Made by a program: the position numbers and the translations under genes
Assembly (NCBI GenBank): GCA_964057225.1
Contig: OZ059897.1
Coordinates: 11,842,001 to 11,906,000 of the forward strand
From: Auanema rhodensis
Lineage: Eukaryota > Nematoda > Chromadorea > Rhabditida > Rhabditidae
DNA length: 64,000 nucleotides
Direction of reading: 5' to 3'
The notes under the pieces: model-generated
What the model was told of the DNA's origin: nothing
The model's input: only the letters and a program-made list of their open reading frames with translations
Databases searched by the model: none
Shown: positions 1-14,301 of the stretch, piece by piece
Layout: each line of letters begins with the position of its first letter
Position numbering within the stretch: the first letter of the stretch is position 1

Positions 1-1893
1 CAATGGTAACAGAGGAGGAGCGACCTCCTGAGCCACCCATTCTTACCATTTCCATTTCTGCTCCAACTCGGCCACGATTTGAGTACCAATCTAATACATA
101 TAAGGATGTAAACATATTTCCAGAAACCTAACTTTTGATTTTTAAAACTTCAAGAACTATTAAGGTTACTCCTACGGCAGCTATAAATGCTATGTAAATT
201 CCTAAGGCAGCTTTACGATTACTAAACATTCCATCAAAATGTACACAAGCAATCATAATAGCAGCAGCTAAAACAATTTATCAAAAAAAAATAATTAAAA
301 ACCATGATGAATTACCTGCCATTAACCAAGCTCCAGCACCAAGAAAACGATGAATAATATTAAAGATGAAACGGGCCTTAGAATCTGGATTGCATCTGAA
401 CCAAATAATAATTTTGATAAAAAAAACTGTAAACTATTAACCTGAAAATAGCATTTAAAGGTTGTGCCCATGCAACACAACATGCAAGAAGTCCCAAGAT
501 TGCGTGAATTGATCCCCATCGCTGGTTCTAAAGTAACATATTAATAAAGTCTCAATGATGATTTCTAATTATTACCTGTTCTCTAGTTTGAGTAGCTTTC
601 GGACCAGTCCAAACCCAGTCTTGGGCAACAAATATGCAAACAAATCCACAGATTGTGGCAGCAACACCAATTATATTTAAAGTACGGTGCAGCTAAAAAT
701 AAATAAGATTATCTTCAGTTTGAGATGAAAAACTTACATTAAACCATAATTTTACACCTAAAATTATCGTGTCCGGACAATGATCACGGAAATGACGGGC
801 AAAAAGAATACCAGTAGTAATGAATACTGACCAAGATAAAACCATTAAAATACCTTTAATTAATTAAGAAATTGAAGAATAACATTCAGATTTTACCATG
901 AGCAATTTTTAATTTTTGGAATTTTGTTTTCGGTGGCTTAACACCAGAAATATCAAGAGCTGAAATTAGAGAATAATACTATTTCTTCATTAACTGCCTA
1001 CCTGCTTCATTTTGATCAATACCATTACTTGTGTAAACTCTTAGATTAGTTGGAGGAGCTACATACCGTCTATCTGAATGATATTGAAGAGCTGAAGAAA
1101 TATAAAAGTTAGTTTATACATATTGAAAATTTATTATACTTGTCATAGTTCCTTCCATTGTTAAAGGTCCAGCTGAAGACAAAATGTAGTAATTCTCATT
1201 CAAGTTTTTAATATTTTTAAAATTAGGAATAATTTTTTGCCTAAATTATTTCGTTAAACCCTATGTTACATCGTGTTTATTATACTAACTTGATGTTACA
1301 GTATGCACTGCCATCAATAGCTTGAGCTCGCACAACCTCTTGAATTCCAGCCTCATTCTTAATAATAGATGAGTAATACTAATAAAAACCAACACTTTCT
1401 TACAATAACTTGATTAGATTTTCCAGTGTTATAACCCAGACCAGAAACAGCTGCTCCATTAACTTGCCCACAGAAAACTACCGAATCGTTACCCTAACAG
1501 CAGATAGCATTAGTACAATTATTGTAAAAAAAATAAAATTTACCATCTGATTATCTTCTGAAAATCCAATAGCTACATAACCATTTCCTGGTGTAGCACC
1601 AAAAATTTCCATATTTAGATAATCACCATCTATCTATAAGAATTGATATGATGAATCATACATATCCAACGTTTGCTTACGAAGTAAGAGAAAGATATTT
1701 GACAGTTTCCATTATTCGGATCACAAGTACTTGGTTGGAATAAGCATCCTTTTCTTTCTCCACAAGTTGAAGAATCAAATTGAGCAGTTATAAGCTATAA
1801 AAAGAAAAAAATTAGAAAAATATGAAATTGTTTCACCTGTATTGATGTTAAAGCTAATATCGTTAAAATCGTATAAGGCATATCTGTCGGCAT
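1..1893 (-). CDS. DOMON + cytochrome b561 domain protein (FRRS1-like), 3' end off the window
   Basis: Fourteen exons read on the minus strand: 1837-1893, 1681-1794, 1544-1633, 1404-1493, 1290-1357, 1140-1240, 1002-1091, 897-959, 738-853, 576-692, 442-527, 316-395, 133-267, 1-90. The start ATG (1893) opens a hydrophobic signal peptide. Residues about 40-190 form a DOMON domain (YVAIGFSEDNQM, DSVVFC, YYILSSAGP). Residues about 215-410 form a cytochrome b561 bundle with four candidate haem-ligand histidines, in AHGILMVLSW, LHRTLNIIG, SIHAILGLL and IHRFLGAGAW. The family moves electrons from cytosolic ascorbate across a membrane to ferric iron or other acceptors; that role is inferred here. The last helix meets an in-frame TAG at 136-138. 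A 42-nt intron (91-132) avoids the stop and gives a tail starting NWYSNRGRVG, which I prefer. About 432 residues are visible. Confidence 0.88.
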
Positions 1894-4582
1894 TTCTAAA
1901 TATAAAATATTTCAGTAAGTCAACGGCGCTTAAAACAGAATCATAGTGATACTACAAAGAAAATTTCACAATTCAAAACTTTGAATTTTTTTTTGATTAC
2001 ACATAACGGCAAAACATAAGAAAATAAAACATTGGTTTTGCTATTTGTTCTGAGTAAGACATGAAAAGGTAAAAATGTGAAGAGGCGGAGAGCAAAAACT
2101 TCTTTTGCCAGTCATTTTGATAAAACTTCAATAAACATATTCCCATTTCTAGATGGCATTAGTGGGAGTCAGTGGAAAAACGTTTTTGACAAAAGAAGGA
2201 ATTGTAATAGCTACATGAAAGGAAGATCTAGCCTCCATCGGCTGTCCACCGCTTTGGCACCGGAAACCTCGTAGATGACGAATCGCACAGGGTAAATAGA
2301 TGCCGAATGCAAAGAATGTCGAAGTTGATGGTACTAAGTGGGAAATTGACGGAGTCAATTCGGAATCTGATCAAGTTCATGCTTGAATCTTCTATTTATC
2401 GGCCGAGTCACCCGCAATTTATTGGCAAACACGTAAAAATCAACCTTCAATCTCTAACCGGAAGTTGTAGTCCCTAATAAGAGGAAAAGGTATGTACTAA
2501 GTACTTTTTAAAAAGGTTATGAAATTCTAAGAATTTAACTTGCTATAGCAACGTAGTAAATGAGTCAGAAAGCTCAAGTTAAGGTTTAACTATGCTTTAA
2601 CAAGCAAAAAAGCATATTAAAAGATATGGTGCTGAGTAGAACTGACATAATTCTAAAAACAGAAAAGGTCAATATGTTATTGGAAACACATGTAATAACA
2701 TTTAGAATTAAAGATAATAAGTATAAAGAATGAAAATATTCCAATCATCTCTAACTATTTGTATATAAATCCATTATCTCAATCTCAATGTCACAATAAT
2801 TATTTAATAAAATTACTGAAGAAAGAATAAAATAAACGAAGTCAATTTCTTCTGAAAGAAACATTAAATACTGATCAGTAAATATCATTGATTAATACTT
2901 TTACTTCAATATCTGAGAGAAAGGTACAAGAATTGCATTGAAAGAATGAAGTAAATACCGTAACGATTAGAAAGGAAACTACATATATTTGTTTTTTTTT
3001 TAATAATTTCATATAAATAAATAGAAATATGAATATTTACTTCAAATTTAATAACATATCAACTATTGATATCAAAATAAAATGAGAAAAGCTCAAGTTG
3101 GAAAAAATATATTTGAAACTATAAAACACTGGAGAAATAAATGTCTCATAGTACTAGTAGCAGCAGCAGCAGTTAGAAGAAAAAAGTTTCTTATGACAAA
3201 CTTATGCATAAAGATATTTAAAAAGTTGTAGTAAACTATAGCAATCTTTATAAAGTAGTAAAGTATGAGATTGTGAATGCAGAGAAAGTGGAAATATGCT
3301 TATTCAAAAGTTAAAAAAGAATCTAGCTTTCAACCTTGCTGAGGTTTTTCTATTGAACAAATAAATAGAAAGGGAGACAAATCATATCTGTATATACAAT
3401 GATTTTATTTGTCAGTAGTAAAGAGATTTGTCATATGATGAAAATATAAAAAAATAAATTTAAACGATATTTATTAAACGTAGGAAAACACATTTGTGCT
3501 CGGCTAAGGTTGAGCTTAACGGAATTGAAGCCACAACGATCGACAAAGAGAGCCAAAATAAACATTGGAATAAAACTGGAAACATAGACTGCAATTGGGT
3601 TGTGGCTCAAGCTTTCCTTACCTACTAAACACCTTTCCTCCCACTATACCTCTATTCCTCTCGCTTTACATTGTCTTATTCGCTTTCTATACTGCTTAGA
3701 CAGCCACTTAGCTTTTGCAAGCTGAGCTTTGTTACCTAATATATGAGAATAGTAAAATACTATGAGTACTTACAACTATATCATACAATCTTCAATACTA
3801 GTGTTAAAGTCAAAGATTGGTTAATGAGCTATAAAACATCTTCAAACGTCATATGTATTATGTTTGGAATCTGAAAACAAAGAATATCCACTGTTGAACT
3901 ATCCCAGCTGTCATAAAATATATTCTTAATTTCATATCTTTTAAACAAATAATAAATAAAAATATTTATGTTTACACGTGAAATTCTGATCTTTAACCAT
4001 TTTTGGTCCTAACGAAAGTTAAATTTTGAACCGTAACCGTAACACTTTGCACCTGCTTCAGAAAACATTCATAGAAAAAAATTCCGATCTCTCGCATGTT
4101 ACGCATGCCAATTTTTTCCTCTCTATCCCACCGCTCGGACACTGTTTGCCAACTTCAACATTCTCGTTTGTCCACGGCCACAGGATAGGCACAAGTTTCA
4201 AGTCTGCGATGTGCGTCGCAACGACGAGACGGAATCAGGAATGAAAAAATCAAAGAGAACAAAGATGAAAAATTGAACAGAAAAGTTTAGTCATGTCGTA
4301 TCAAGCAATATATAATCGCATGATGAACATTCAATAAATAAAAAGAAAGACAATAGTTATTAAATACAATACATATATCTATATAAATATATTTCTTTAA
4401 TCATAATTAGTAATTCAACTCTTAACCCGTTTTCTTAAGGATAATTGATACTTATGTTATTCGATTCGAATGTAGGGGCGATTACCAGCATTTTAGAAAG
4501 TGCGTGATCAAATTACAACTGATCAGTTATTTGGTAAAGCTAAACGTAATAAATGAAATATAGTCCTTTTTAAGTAAAAATC
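1894..4582. other. Intergenic, no gene recognised
   Basis: AT-rich spacer between the 5' end of the DOMON gene and the 3' end of the zinc-finger gene. It holds short open frames without conserved motifs, a small CAG run near 3158-3174 and pyrimidine-rich patches near 3610-3690. I see no coding or RNA signature. Confidence 0.6.
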
Positions 4583-6061
4583 CTATATTTCATTAGACTT
4601 TGGGGCATATAATTGCTTAGCACATTCAAAAATATGAAGATGAAATGAAGAAACAGATCGAAAATCATCCCTATGACAGGCAGAGCAGATATATTCCTCT
4701 TCCTCAGATTCAAATTCACGACAAACTCTTGATCCAAACCCATATTCTGGAACAATATCCATATTTTTCTAAATAGAGTAGATCAAGAATTGAAACATGA
4801 AAATAAAAGCGAACCGCGACTATGATGGGATCAGGAACAACATCTTTACAATCGGTATTCCTAACATGATCATCGTATTCTCGAAAAGTATCATAAATGC
4901 TCTTGCATACATTACAAATATATGCCAATGGAGAACTTTTAGTTTCCTATAACAAAGGTTATATAAGTAAAAATTATTCAGCAACATACTTTTCGCTTTG
5001 GCAATTGTTCAAACACAACTCTTGTTGTGGCTTTGTATTCATCTACTTGCTCAGCAGCTATTTGCGAACATAGATATCTAAAACATAATTTAAATTAAAT
5101 AAATTTAAAACAGTATGACGTACGCAAGCTTGGGAATAATAGCTTTCTTTTCCAATGTTATACGTGTCGAATCCGTTATAGGAATATTAAACTGAAAAAA
5201 AAAAGTTTTAAATATAATAATTCAAATATTAAATTCTTACATCAATTCTTTGAGGGTTAGAGATTCTTTCCATAACAGCTTGAGCATCTTTTGATTTACT
5301 TATCGATCCAATAGTAATGATACGCAGTTCTATAGAAACCTTGATGAAATGACAATTTTGAAACGATGAGTAAAAATCCCTATGGAATTGGAAAGTCTTA
5401 ATTTTCCACGAAAGCTCTTAACTCTTGGAGAACTAACATCAATACATTTCTTCTTTATTTTCTTCTCATCACTTTCGTTTCAATTTAGAAAAAAAAATGA
5501 AAACAAACCATTTTCAAAAGCTAAGACATGCTTTGATTCGTTCCTTTTTGAACAAAGATGGTGCCTTATAACATGCAAGAACCGTGATGATAATGTACAT
5601 ACCTTAAATTTCAATTGTCTTATATGTATTTTAAATTGTTCAGTAACGTACCTCACAATAAAAAGGGAAAACTCTGGGAAGTGGTCCATACTTAGTTACT
5701 TTATTTACAATTTTCTGTCTTATAGTTCTTTTTACTTTAAACCTCTTCCTCCGTCTTAAAAGAAGTATTATGAATATTTGAACCACATCTTTATTTTCGA
5801 AAAATGAGAAAGCTATCAATAAGATTGAAACTAGCAGAGAATAACAGCTGACACTCTTTATCCTCAAGCTGAGTTAAAATTCCGCTCTTGTTCATTATAA
5901 AATATATAATCAATATATCATTGATTTTTATGATCAATTTTCAACATTATTTTTTTTAATTAAGAGTCAATATTTATTGTTAAAACTTACCTTAAAACTA
6001 TTGGTCGAAGTGACGGGTGAACGAACTTGGCTAATTTCCTAGGAAAATATCGCAAGAACAT
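4583..6061 (-). CDS. Zinc-finger protein with three C2HC-type fingers (unnamed)
   Basis: Proposed exons (minus): 5991-6061, 5652-5868, 5505-5602, 5365-5471, 5241-5329, 5124-5191, 4990-5077, 4815-4946, 4583-4768; total 351 residues, all phases agreeing. The start ATG lies just after a TTTTTCAG acceptor on this strand. Three fingers are visible: FYCEVCTLSSRFLHVIRHHLC would exceed a clean C2H2 spacing but keeps C-x2-C and HH-x-C; then YICNVC...HVRNTDC, and YICSAC...HLHIFEC near the C terminus. A basic run RRRKRFKVKR precedes finger 1. Exon 5652-5868 also encodes an odd hydrophobic stretch and may be partly intronic. Two introns are very short (33 and 35 nt: 5472-5504, 5330-5364), so the upstream half is less certain than 4583-5329. 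The protein is probably a nucleic-acid or protein-binding factor; I do not recognise the family. Confidence 0.68.
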
Positions 6062-6085
6062 TACACTGAAAAATGTTTAATTCAG
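6062..6085. promoter_or_regulatory. 24-bp divergent interval with opposed 3' splice acceptors
   Basis: The interval between the two start codons carries TTTTTCAG read on the minus strand (4 nt before the zinc-finger ATG) and GTTTAATTCAG read on the plus strand (directly before the one-Ig ATG). Both look like trans-splice acceptors. If so, the two primary transcripts must begin beyond each other's start codon and overlap. Confidence 0.55.
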
Positions 6086-6734
6086 ATGGACAGGTTTTGG
6101 ATTTTTTTAATTATTCTATTCATAACTCTAAGTTCAACGGATGGTAGAGGAGGAAGAAGAGGAGGAAAAGGCAAAGGAAAGAGTAATCTTCAATTTGCCC
6201 AAGTTGCAGAATTTTCCTTAATTCAAACAGCTTTGGCAGATAATAGGGTTTGTATTTTTTTCTATCACATCTAGCTAAAATTTCTGCAGAGTGCTCAAAT
6301 TCTTACTGGTTCTCACTTCAGTCAAACATTTCGGCTAGGATATAAACTTCTCTTGATATGCAAAGTAAGAAAACAAGAAATAAATATAAAATACATTTTA
6401 TGATTATTTTCTATTTTCAGGCTAGAGGTGAACCTAGACCAACGATAAAATGGTATAAAGAAGGTGCAGAAATATATCCAAAGCCTAATATTCACGTAAG
6501 TCTGCGAGCAAGATATTATAAGAATTGTATATTTTTACAGTATTATGAGAAAAAATTGGAAGACGATATCTTATGGAGTAAACTCGAAATAGGTTAGTAC
6601 ACAAATAGGTATATATATATATTGTTGAATTTGCAGATCCAGCAACAATGGGTGACCAAGGTGTTTATGCATGTGTAGCAAACAACCAGCATGGAGTTAT
6701 GGCCAAAAATTTCAAAGCAGAATATACGTATTGA
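6086..6734 (+). CDS. Secreted one-Ig-domain protein (OIG/ZIG type)
   Basis: Five exons: 6086-6247, 6290-6364, 6421-6495, 6541-6592, 6637-6734; 153 residues. The N terminus is a signal peptide (MDRFWIFLIILFITLSS), followed by a Gly/Arg/Lys-rich stretch. The rest is one I-set immunoglobulin domain. The first cysteine is in LLICKARGEP, the core Trp in TIKWYKEG, and the second cysteine in the signature GDQGVYACVAN. There is no transmembrane helix or GPI-type tail, so the product is probably secreted. Nematode proteins of this size and layout act in neuronal wiring or synapse maintenance, but function here is inference. The start directly follows TTCAG. Confidence 0.87.
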
Positions 6735-8288
<1,554 letters not shown>

Positions 8289-10649
8289 GTCAAACAGTGA
8301 GAATAATTACTTTACGCCTGCCAAATTGTGTGAGTGCGTTATGAGCAAGTCCTCCTATTCCATTAATACCTATATTGTATTGCCTTCCTTAAGTAGTGGC
8401 ACACCTTATTCATCAGCTCTAAAATGATAATAATAGAATTCTATAATTCTCTGTTTGGATGCTAGAACTTTGTTTTTCAACAGTTTCTCTCATCGCCTTC
8501 ACCCAATTAATGCCTCACTTCACTGTCTAAGGGATCTTTGCCTCTTTACTTTATTAGCAACTCTATTATTCAAACAGCTTCGTGTGGTAAATGATCAGTT
8601 ATGGAGCGATTATGTTTGCAACGGTTTCACACTGAGCATATCCTCTTAACTCTTGTTCATTTTGTTTATAAACGACCTTCTCGTTTGTCTTCGCAATGTG
8701 TTACATTTTGTGACATTAACGGGGATGTGTTGAGATAATTTCAATACTACCCAATTTTATAGCCTGATTATTTATTCTATGGTTTGTTCTTGAAATATTG
8801 CCTTTTGTGTATAACGGTTTCTCGCTCGCTGTGTTTAAATTAAGTGAATAAGAATGCAATTGTTAACATTAAGTGTAATTGAAAGTACGATGTGAATCTA
8901 GGGCCTTGTAATCACCAAAGTATTTGCGAAGTCTTATAAGAATAAAGCACTCCTTGTATATCCATCGTTGCTTAGTTTTCATTCTGGACGAGGTTTTGAT
9001 GGTTGTGCATGAATTATCACAGGAACTATATTCATATATAGAAATGCGTAATTGATGCATGTTCTTCGCAGTTTAACGTCAGCTTTCTCCGAATTCTTTG
9101 TTATTTCTCTTTTCCGTAAACGGATATTTACTTTTCTCTTATTCACATGGAGCGCTAAGCTGTGGATGAGGACTTTCGAAGCTTCTCAAACAATATCACG
9201 ACTGGCTTTTCGGGTGTAGTCTGAAGAAATTAGGGCTGTTTTAGACAACGTTTTCGAATAACAGTAAATGTAAGAAAATATTTAAAATTATATTGTTCTC
9301 CTATGTATTTATAAATACTAGTTAAGATTATAAGCGTTTCATGTACGTTGTCTCATATTTTTAAATAATTTCGTGAATCAGCTTATGAAACAGTTGCTTT
9401 AGATATATAACTAAGAATCATGTTTACAGTCATCTTTGAATTATTAAATTATATTTTTGTGTTTAAAAGTTATACCAATGAACCAACTGTACATTACGAT
9501 TAAGGTAATTATTTCATAACATATTAAGGTTGTGAATTCAAGTTATTTTCCATTTGACTAATGTTATCAATGAATTAATAACAAAATTTTCGTTATTCAT
9601 ACTTGACGATTAAATCATTTTTTGTGACTTGACATGTAATTCTTTTCCTTATCAGTGTCTTGTTAAATACTAAATTACAATATAGTTTAATATATAGTTG
9701 AATTCATGCTTTTCTGAAACTCATAACAGTATGTCAAATCAAAATATTTACTTTCATATATTCAATACATTATGAATGTAGTTTACTAAACTACAAAGTC
9801 ACATCATCGGGACAAAATCAGATTCACAAAGAACATAGTAAACATTTGATACATGCCCTACGCATAGAAGATGGGAACAGCTCTTGTTTGACGGTATAAT
9901 CGCAGTTTACCATACTTAAAGGTAATGGTGAACCGGATCGCTTAGCATAACCATTTGTTCCTATGAATTGCAAATCCCTGCTCAGCAGTTCTACACAAGG
10001 AAATATTGTAAAGTTGAATTATGCTTGCATGCCAACTGGAACTATTCTCATACAAATTTTAAAAACATCTAAGAAAAGTAGGTAAAGAAGAAAATTACTA
10101 TGCAACCCAATGAAAACTATATTTTCATGAAGCACAATAAAACAATTGGGAAAACAAGAAGAGAAGGTCAAATTCCATAATAAACCATCGCTTATTCACG
10201 TTACAAAAATTTGATGACATTCAGAACGAGAATATTTGTGATTAGAGGAATGCAGACTAGGATGATGATGAACGAATCAAGGAGCAATAGCATAGAGATA
10301 TGACTTGTATGAAAGCTGACTAGATAAAGAAATAAGCTACTAGGCAAAAGGACCGGATAGAAAGAAATAAGAAAATATGAAAAATTGCAATTACAAATAA
10401 AATCTGTGAAATAGAAATTTACATATATTGATGTTAGTTGACGATATTTGGTACAAACTGTGGCAAGGCCTGATTAGAAGAAGTTTTGACACTTTCTCAT
10501 ATAGAACTATTAGATGCAAGAATATCACCGAATAGGTAATAATAGGAATGATGGTTTATAAATCCTAAATATAAAAATTGTTTAGAATATTAACAATCAC
10601 TAGAGCGAGACGATTCAAATGTTTGAGATTGAGGATTGAGAGGTTTGAT
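8289..10649. other. cdc-42 3' UTR and intergenic spacer
   Basis: The first several hundred bases are probably cdc-42 3' UTR. AATAAA-like signals are scattered, for example near 8941. The remainder is AT-rich, with no recognisable gene between these convergent neighbours. Confidence 0.5.
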
Positions 10650-13600
10650 TTAAGGCAATAATGCTTTAGCCCATTTAGGGGTAGTTGAATTAAAAAAAGT
10701 TTTAGATGTGAACTTCAGAGCATTTAGAAGAGGAACAGCCTGAAATTGATAAAATTTCGTTTGAATCATTCTTGCTATCAATACAAGGAAGTAGCTTAAA
10801 GCTATTTTAATTACCTCATCAGGTTGACAGTGCTCTTTAAGAACTTTCACTACTCCACGGATGTTGATAGGCGATTCACGAGCGAAAATTCCACTTTCAT
10901 CTATATGATCGTATACTATAGAACATCCAACCATAACACGAATACAAAAAGTTCGAGTAGATGCGGATAATCTCGCACAAATATCGGGGCAGCAGATCAT
11001 AAACCGACAAACGCTAAAAGAATAAAAAAACTGAGAAGATCAAACGAAGACGAAGTCTTACCTCACTATCGTAGCAATGGTATCTGTAGTATTAGAAAGG
11101 GGAAGATGGGGATGAAGTTGTACAAATGTGATAAATGCCTTGGATAATGTATTCAGCATAGGTGTTGAATTAGCGAGAAACAGTGATATTTGATTGGCTA
11201 ATTCGATTTCACTATAAGAGATAATATGAGAATAGTAAAATCACTATCAATAGTTTCTGACACCCCGCTGTGCCTCACTTCAAAACTTAAACGTAGAGAG
11301 AAAGGATCATAGAAAACTTAACGACTTAAAAGATTTCAAATGCATGTGAAAATAAGATTCATGCATATCAGAAGCATAATGATTCTTTCTCTTTTTGAAT
11401 GAGAATTGAAAAGAATTTTTGATCTTTTTGAGATTCACCTAGGATTTATTTCATTTCTTTTCATGCTTCTTCGATAGTAGCTGAAATCATTCTGTAGAGC
11501 TGGAGTACACATCTGTAAAATTAAATAAGATATAATTGCCGCCGAGTATAGAAAAACCTTAATATTATCGAAACGTAAAACGAAATCAACTATTCGTGCC
11601 AACTGTGTTGCCAAAGCTTGCCGATTATCTAATTGTTCTTCTGGAGGTAGAGAAGTTGAGCAAAGATCCCATAATATTTCAGGAATGAGCTAAATTTAAA
11701 GGATGATAATTGAATTTCTTTTGTATTTTTATTTGTTCAAATATAAAAATTTTCAGAAAAATAGTCCATCGTTAGAATGACAAAAGTATGCAAATATTAT
11801 GCATCGCGAACGTAATCCTTGTAAGCTGTATTTCTATCATGTTGAATAGCAAACTACACATACCAACAGGTTTTTCGAAACATTTCACAATTTCAAATTA
11901 GGGCTTAATCTAATAAATGATCGTTTCCAAAAAAAAAAGAAGGAAACATTGATGCGAAAAGTAGGATCAGGCCAACTGAGGCACGTAATTACATGTAATT
12001 GGACCCTAATTTAAGGATTTAAACTACATTTACGGAGTCAGCTTGTAAGACATTCGAAAAATATTGACTTTTTAAGCTTTGAAAAGTTCATTTTCCCCCC
12101 AGAAAAATAGCTCTTTTAACTAGCGTAACAAGCAGTAAAACCTTGAAATTAACTCAAAATCAAACTGACCTTTTCAAGTTGAAGAGATAATTCATAATAT
12201 GTTTTAATTCGTTGAACAAACGATTCGACTGTTGACGCCGCAGATTCTTGTAATTCAGAAACAGAAGGATTCTGAAGTGCTAATCGAACCTCATCAGTAG
12301 CCCCTGAACAGAAACAATTGAAGAAGATAATGATTGGTGATTCAAACCTTTTCCGTAACTTTCAGCATTTTCCAAAACACTTGTTCCACAGTTCAGTACA
12401 CTTTCACATTTTTCATAAATAACTTTTTCCGCCTCTGTAGGCTTAGCATTTTCAAAATCCAGAAAAAGCTGAAAATGTTTTTGGTTCAAAGAATTATAGA
12501 TGAAACAGAAGAATAGAATATGTTTTTTGTTATATATGAAACATTGAATTCTACCAATTTACTAAATCAAATGAAGATTGCTATTTGTTTTGGAGGTTTT
12601 CAAATATTAGAATTTTGAAACATGTTGCCAAAATATTTGAAATTTAATTCATTAAAATGCTGAATCCTTGTTTAGATCATTCATATTTTCAAAATTATTA
12701 GATCATTTTCTTCTATCTTTTATGTTCAGATATCTCATATTACGAAACTATTCAAATATTGGCCAGAATACATATGAATGTGGAGAAGACTGGCAAAGAG
12801 ATGAAAGAAGAGATTGAAGTTAAGTGAAAGCAAACTTTGTAAACCTATGGTCAATCGTTCGGCTTGCTTGTGCAGCTCACATGTTTCTCGAAATTCGAGT
12901 TTCGTGGAACTACTGAATGTGCGCATGTAAACAGTACAGCTTCCCAAAAGTCGCATTAATGGAGGTTGTTTGGGAAACAGAAAGCGAGATTTGAAATAGA
13001 AAATTACACATATATTAAGATCAGTAAAATGTCTGTAACCCATCAATATCCCTTCTTACAGCCCTTAGGGACATTTTTCTAGATTCGTCACTTTTCTTTC
13101 TGCTATCTTTTAGCTTCAAAGTATTCTCAAGTACGAGAACAATGACATGAATCTTTTGAAACGTCCCTTGAGAGTAACTGAATATTTGACTTTGCTATAA
13201 TACGCATGTTTTTAAGAAATTATCAACAAGGGTAGAAAATATAAATAGAATTATTGAAGCTTTAGAAACTATAAAGAATCAATTTCTTATTTCATTCCTA
13301 TCTGATGAATCTAGATGGTTCATTCATTACTTGACAAAATGTGATATGCTATTAATTATATGGCTCGATGGCTGAATGAGAAAAAGGGAAAATTGTCTGT
13401 CCAACTATGTCTTCAGTCCCCAGTATCTTAGTTACGCAGAGCCAGCCATCTCAAGGTCGTTTTAGAAAGGGAAATGAGTTGGCAATACTCCAAAAGCAGC
13501 AGCCAATGTGGTTGCAAGCCGTTAGAAGACCATTCTAGACATTTCAGGATGCAACCCGTTGTGGCCATCTGTCTTCACGAACTCTAGCTTAATGATTAAT

Positions 13601-14301
13601 GAAATAACATAGTATTTTATGCCATTTTAGAAGTGTCTTGAAATTCAGAGATATATCTTTTTGAGTTATCTTGTCAACCTGCGCATTATGTAAATCTCAT
13701 GAAAACTGAATATACTACAATAAATGAATTGCGTAACGAACAGATGGAACATTGCGGAGAGCGCTGGCAATAGAGAGAAAGAGAGAAGAGTTCAATTAGT
13801 GTTTATACACTTATCGTATTACAAATCTTGTTCTGAACCATCTGTCAGCTTAGGTTTCATCTTCTTGATTATTATTGCTCAAAAAGAAAAGCCATGACGG
13901 CATAACCAAGAGATGAATGAAAGCGTGGCATTGGTAACAAAGAAATTTAAGAAATTTTTTGATGGAAATTTTTCAGAAAATATATTGACCCGGATGTGAG
14001 AAATGAAAAAAGTCGATAGAATTACTTCAAACCACTAATGTCAGATATTTTATGAGGTAGTTTAGTCATCAGTAAACAGAAAACTGTATCACTGCAATTG
14101 AAAATCAGAACTGGATAAAAATTCATAAAACAGTTTTAACAAATAAAACTTTCCCTATTTTACTTTGAATTCAACAGATCAATATTATAAAAAGAAAAAA
14201 ATAGAATTATCACTTACTTCTACATAATCTAATTCATTTTGGGCACCATCACAATGATTTCGAAGAATAGACCTGACGACTTCAGCACACGTGCCCGTCA
14301 T
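10650..14301 (-). CDS. CYRI/FAM49 homologue (Rac1-binding WAVE regulator)
   Basis: Eight exons on minus: 14218-14301, 12348-12468, 12170-12303, 11558-11689, 11439-11512, 11062-11211, 10815-11013, 10650-10739; 327 residues against about 324 for animal CYRI. Family blocks are clear: FLDFENAKPTEAEKVIYEK, TPALQNDFSYYRRSM, ELANQISLFLANSTPML, FCIRVMVGCSIVYDHI and a C-terminal GVVKVLKEHC...LLNALKFTSKTF. CYRI proteins bind active Rac1 and restrain the Scar/WAVE complex, limiting actin protrusion. The first exon (MTGTCAEVV...) is joined across a 1.75-kb intron and does not give the MGN myristoylation start known in vertebrate CYRI, so an alternative first exon inside 12469-14217 is possible. Confidence 0.9.

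Noticed and set aside
2077-2358. Opposed 65-69 residue frames upstream of the DOMON gene
   Set aside because: No motif, no neighbouring exons, and both strands open over the same bases.
12469-14217. Exons hidden in the 1.75-kb CYRI intron (for example the frame 12735-13046)
   Set aside because: No MGN-type start or CYRI-like N-terminal block with a usable donor was found.
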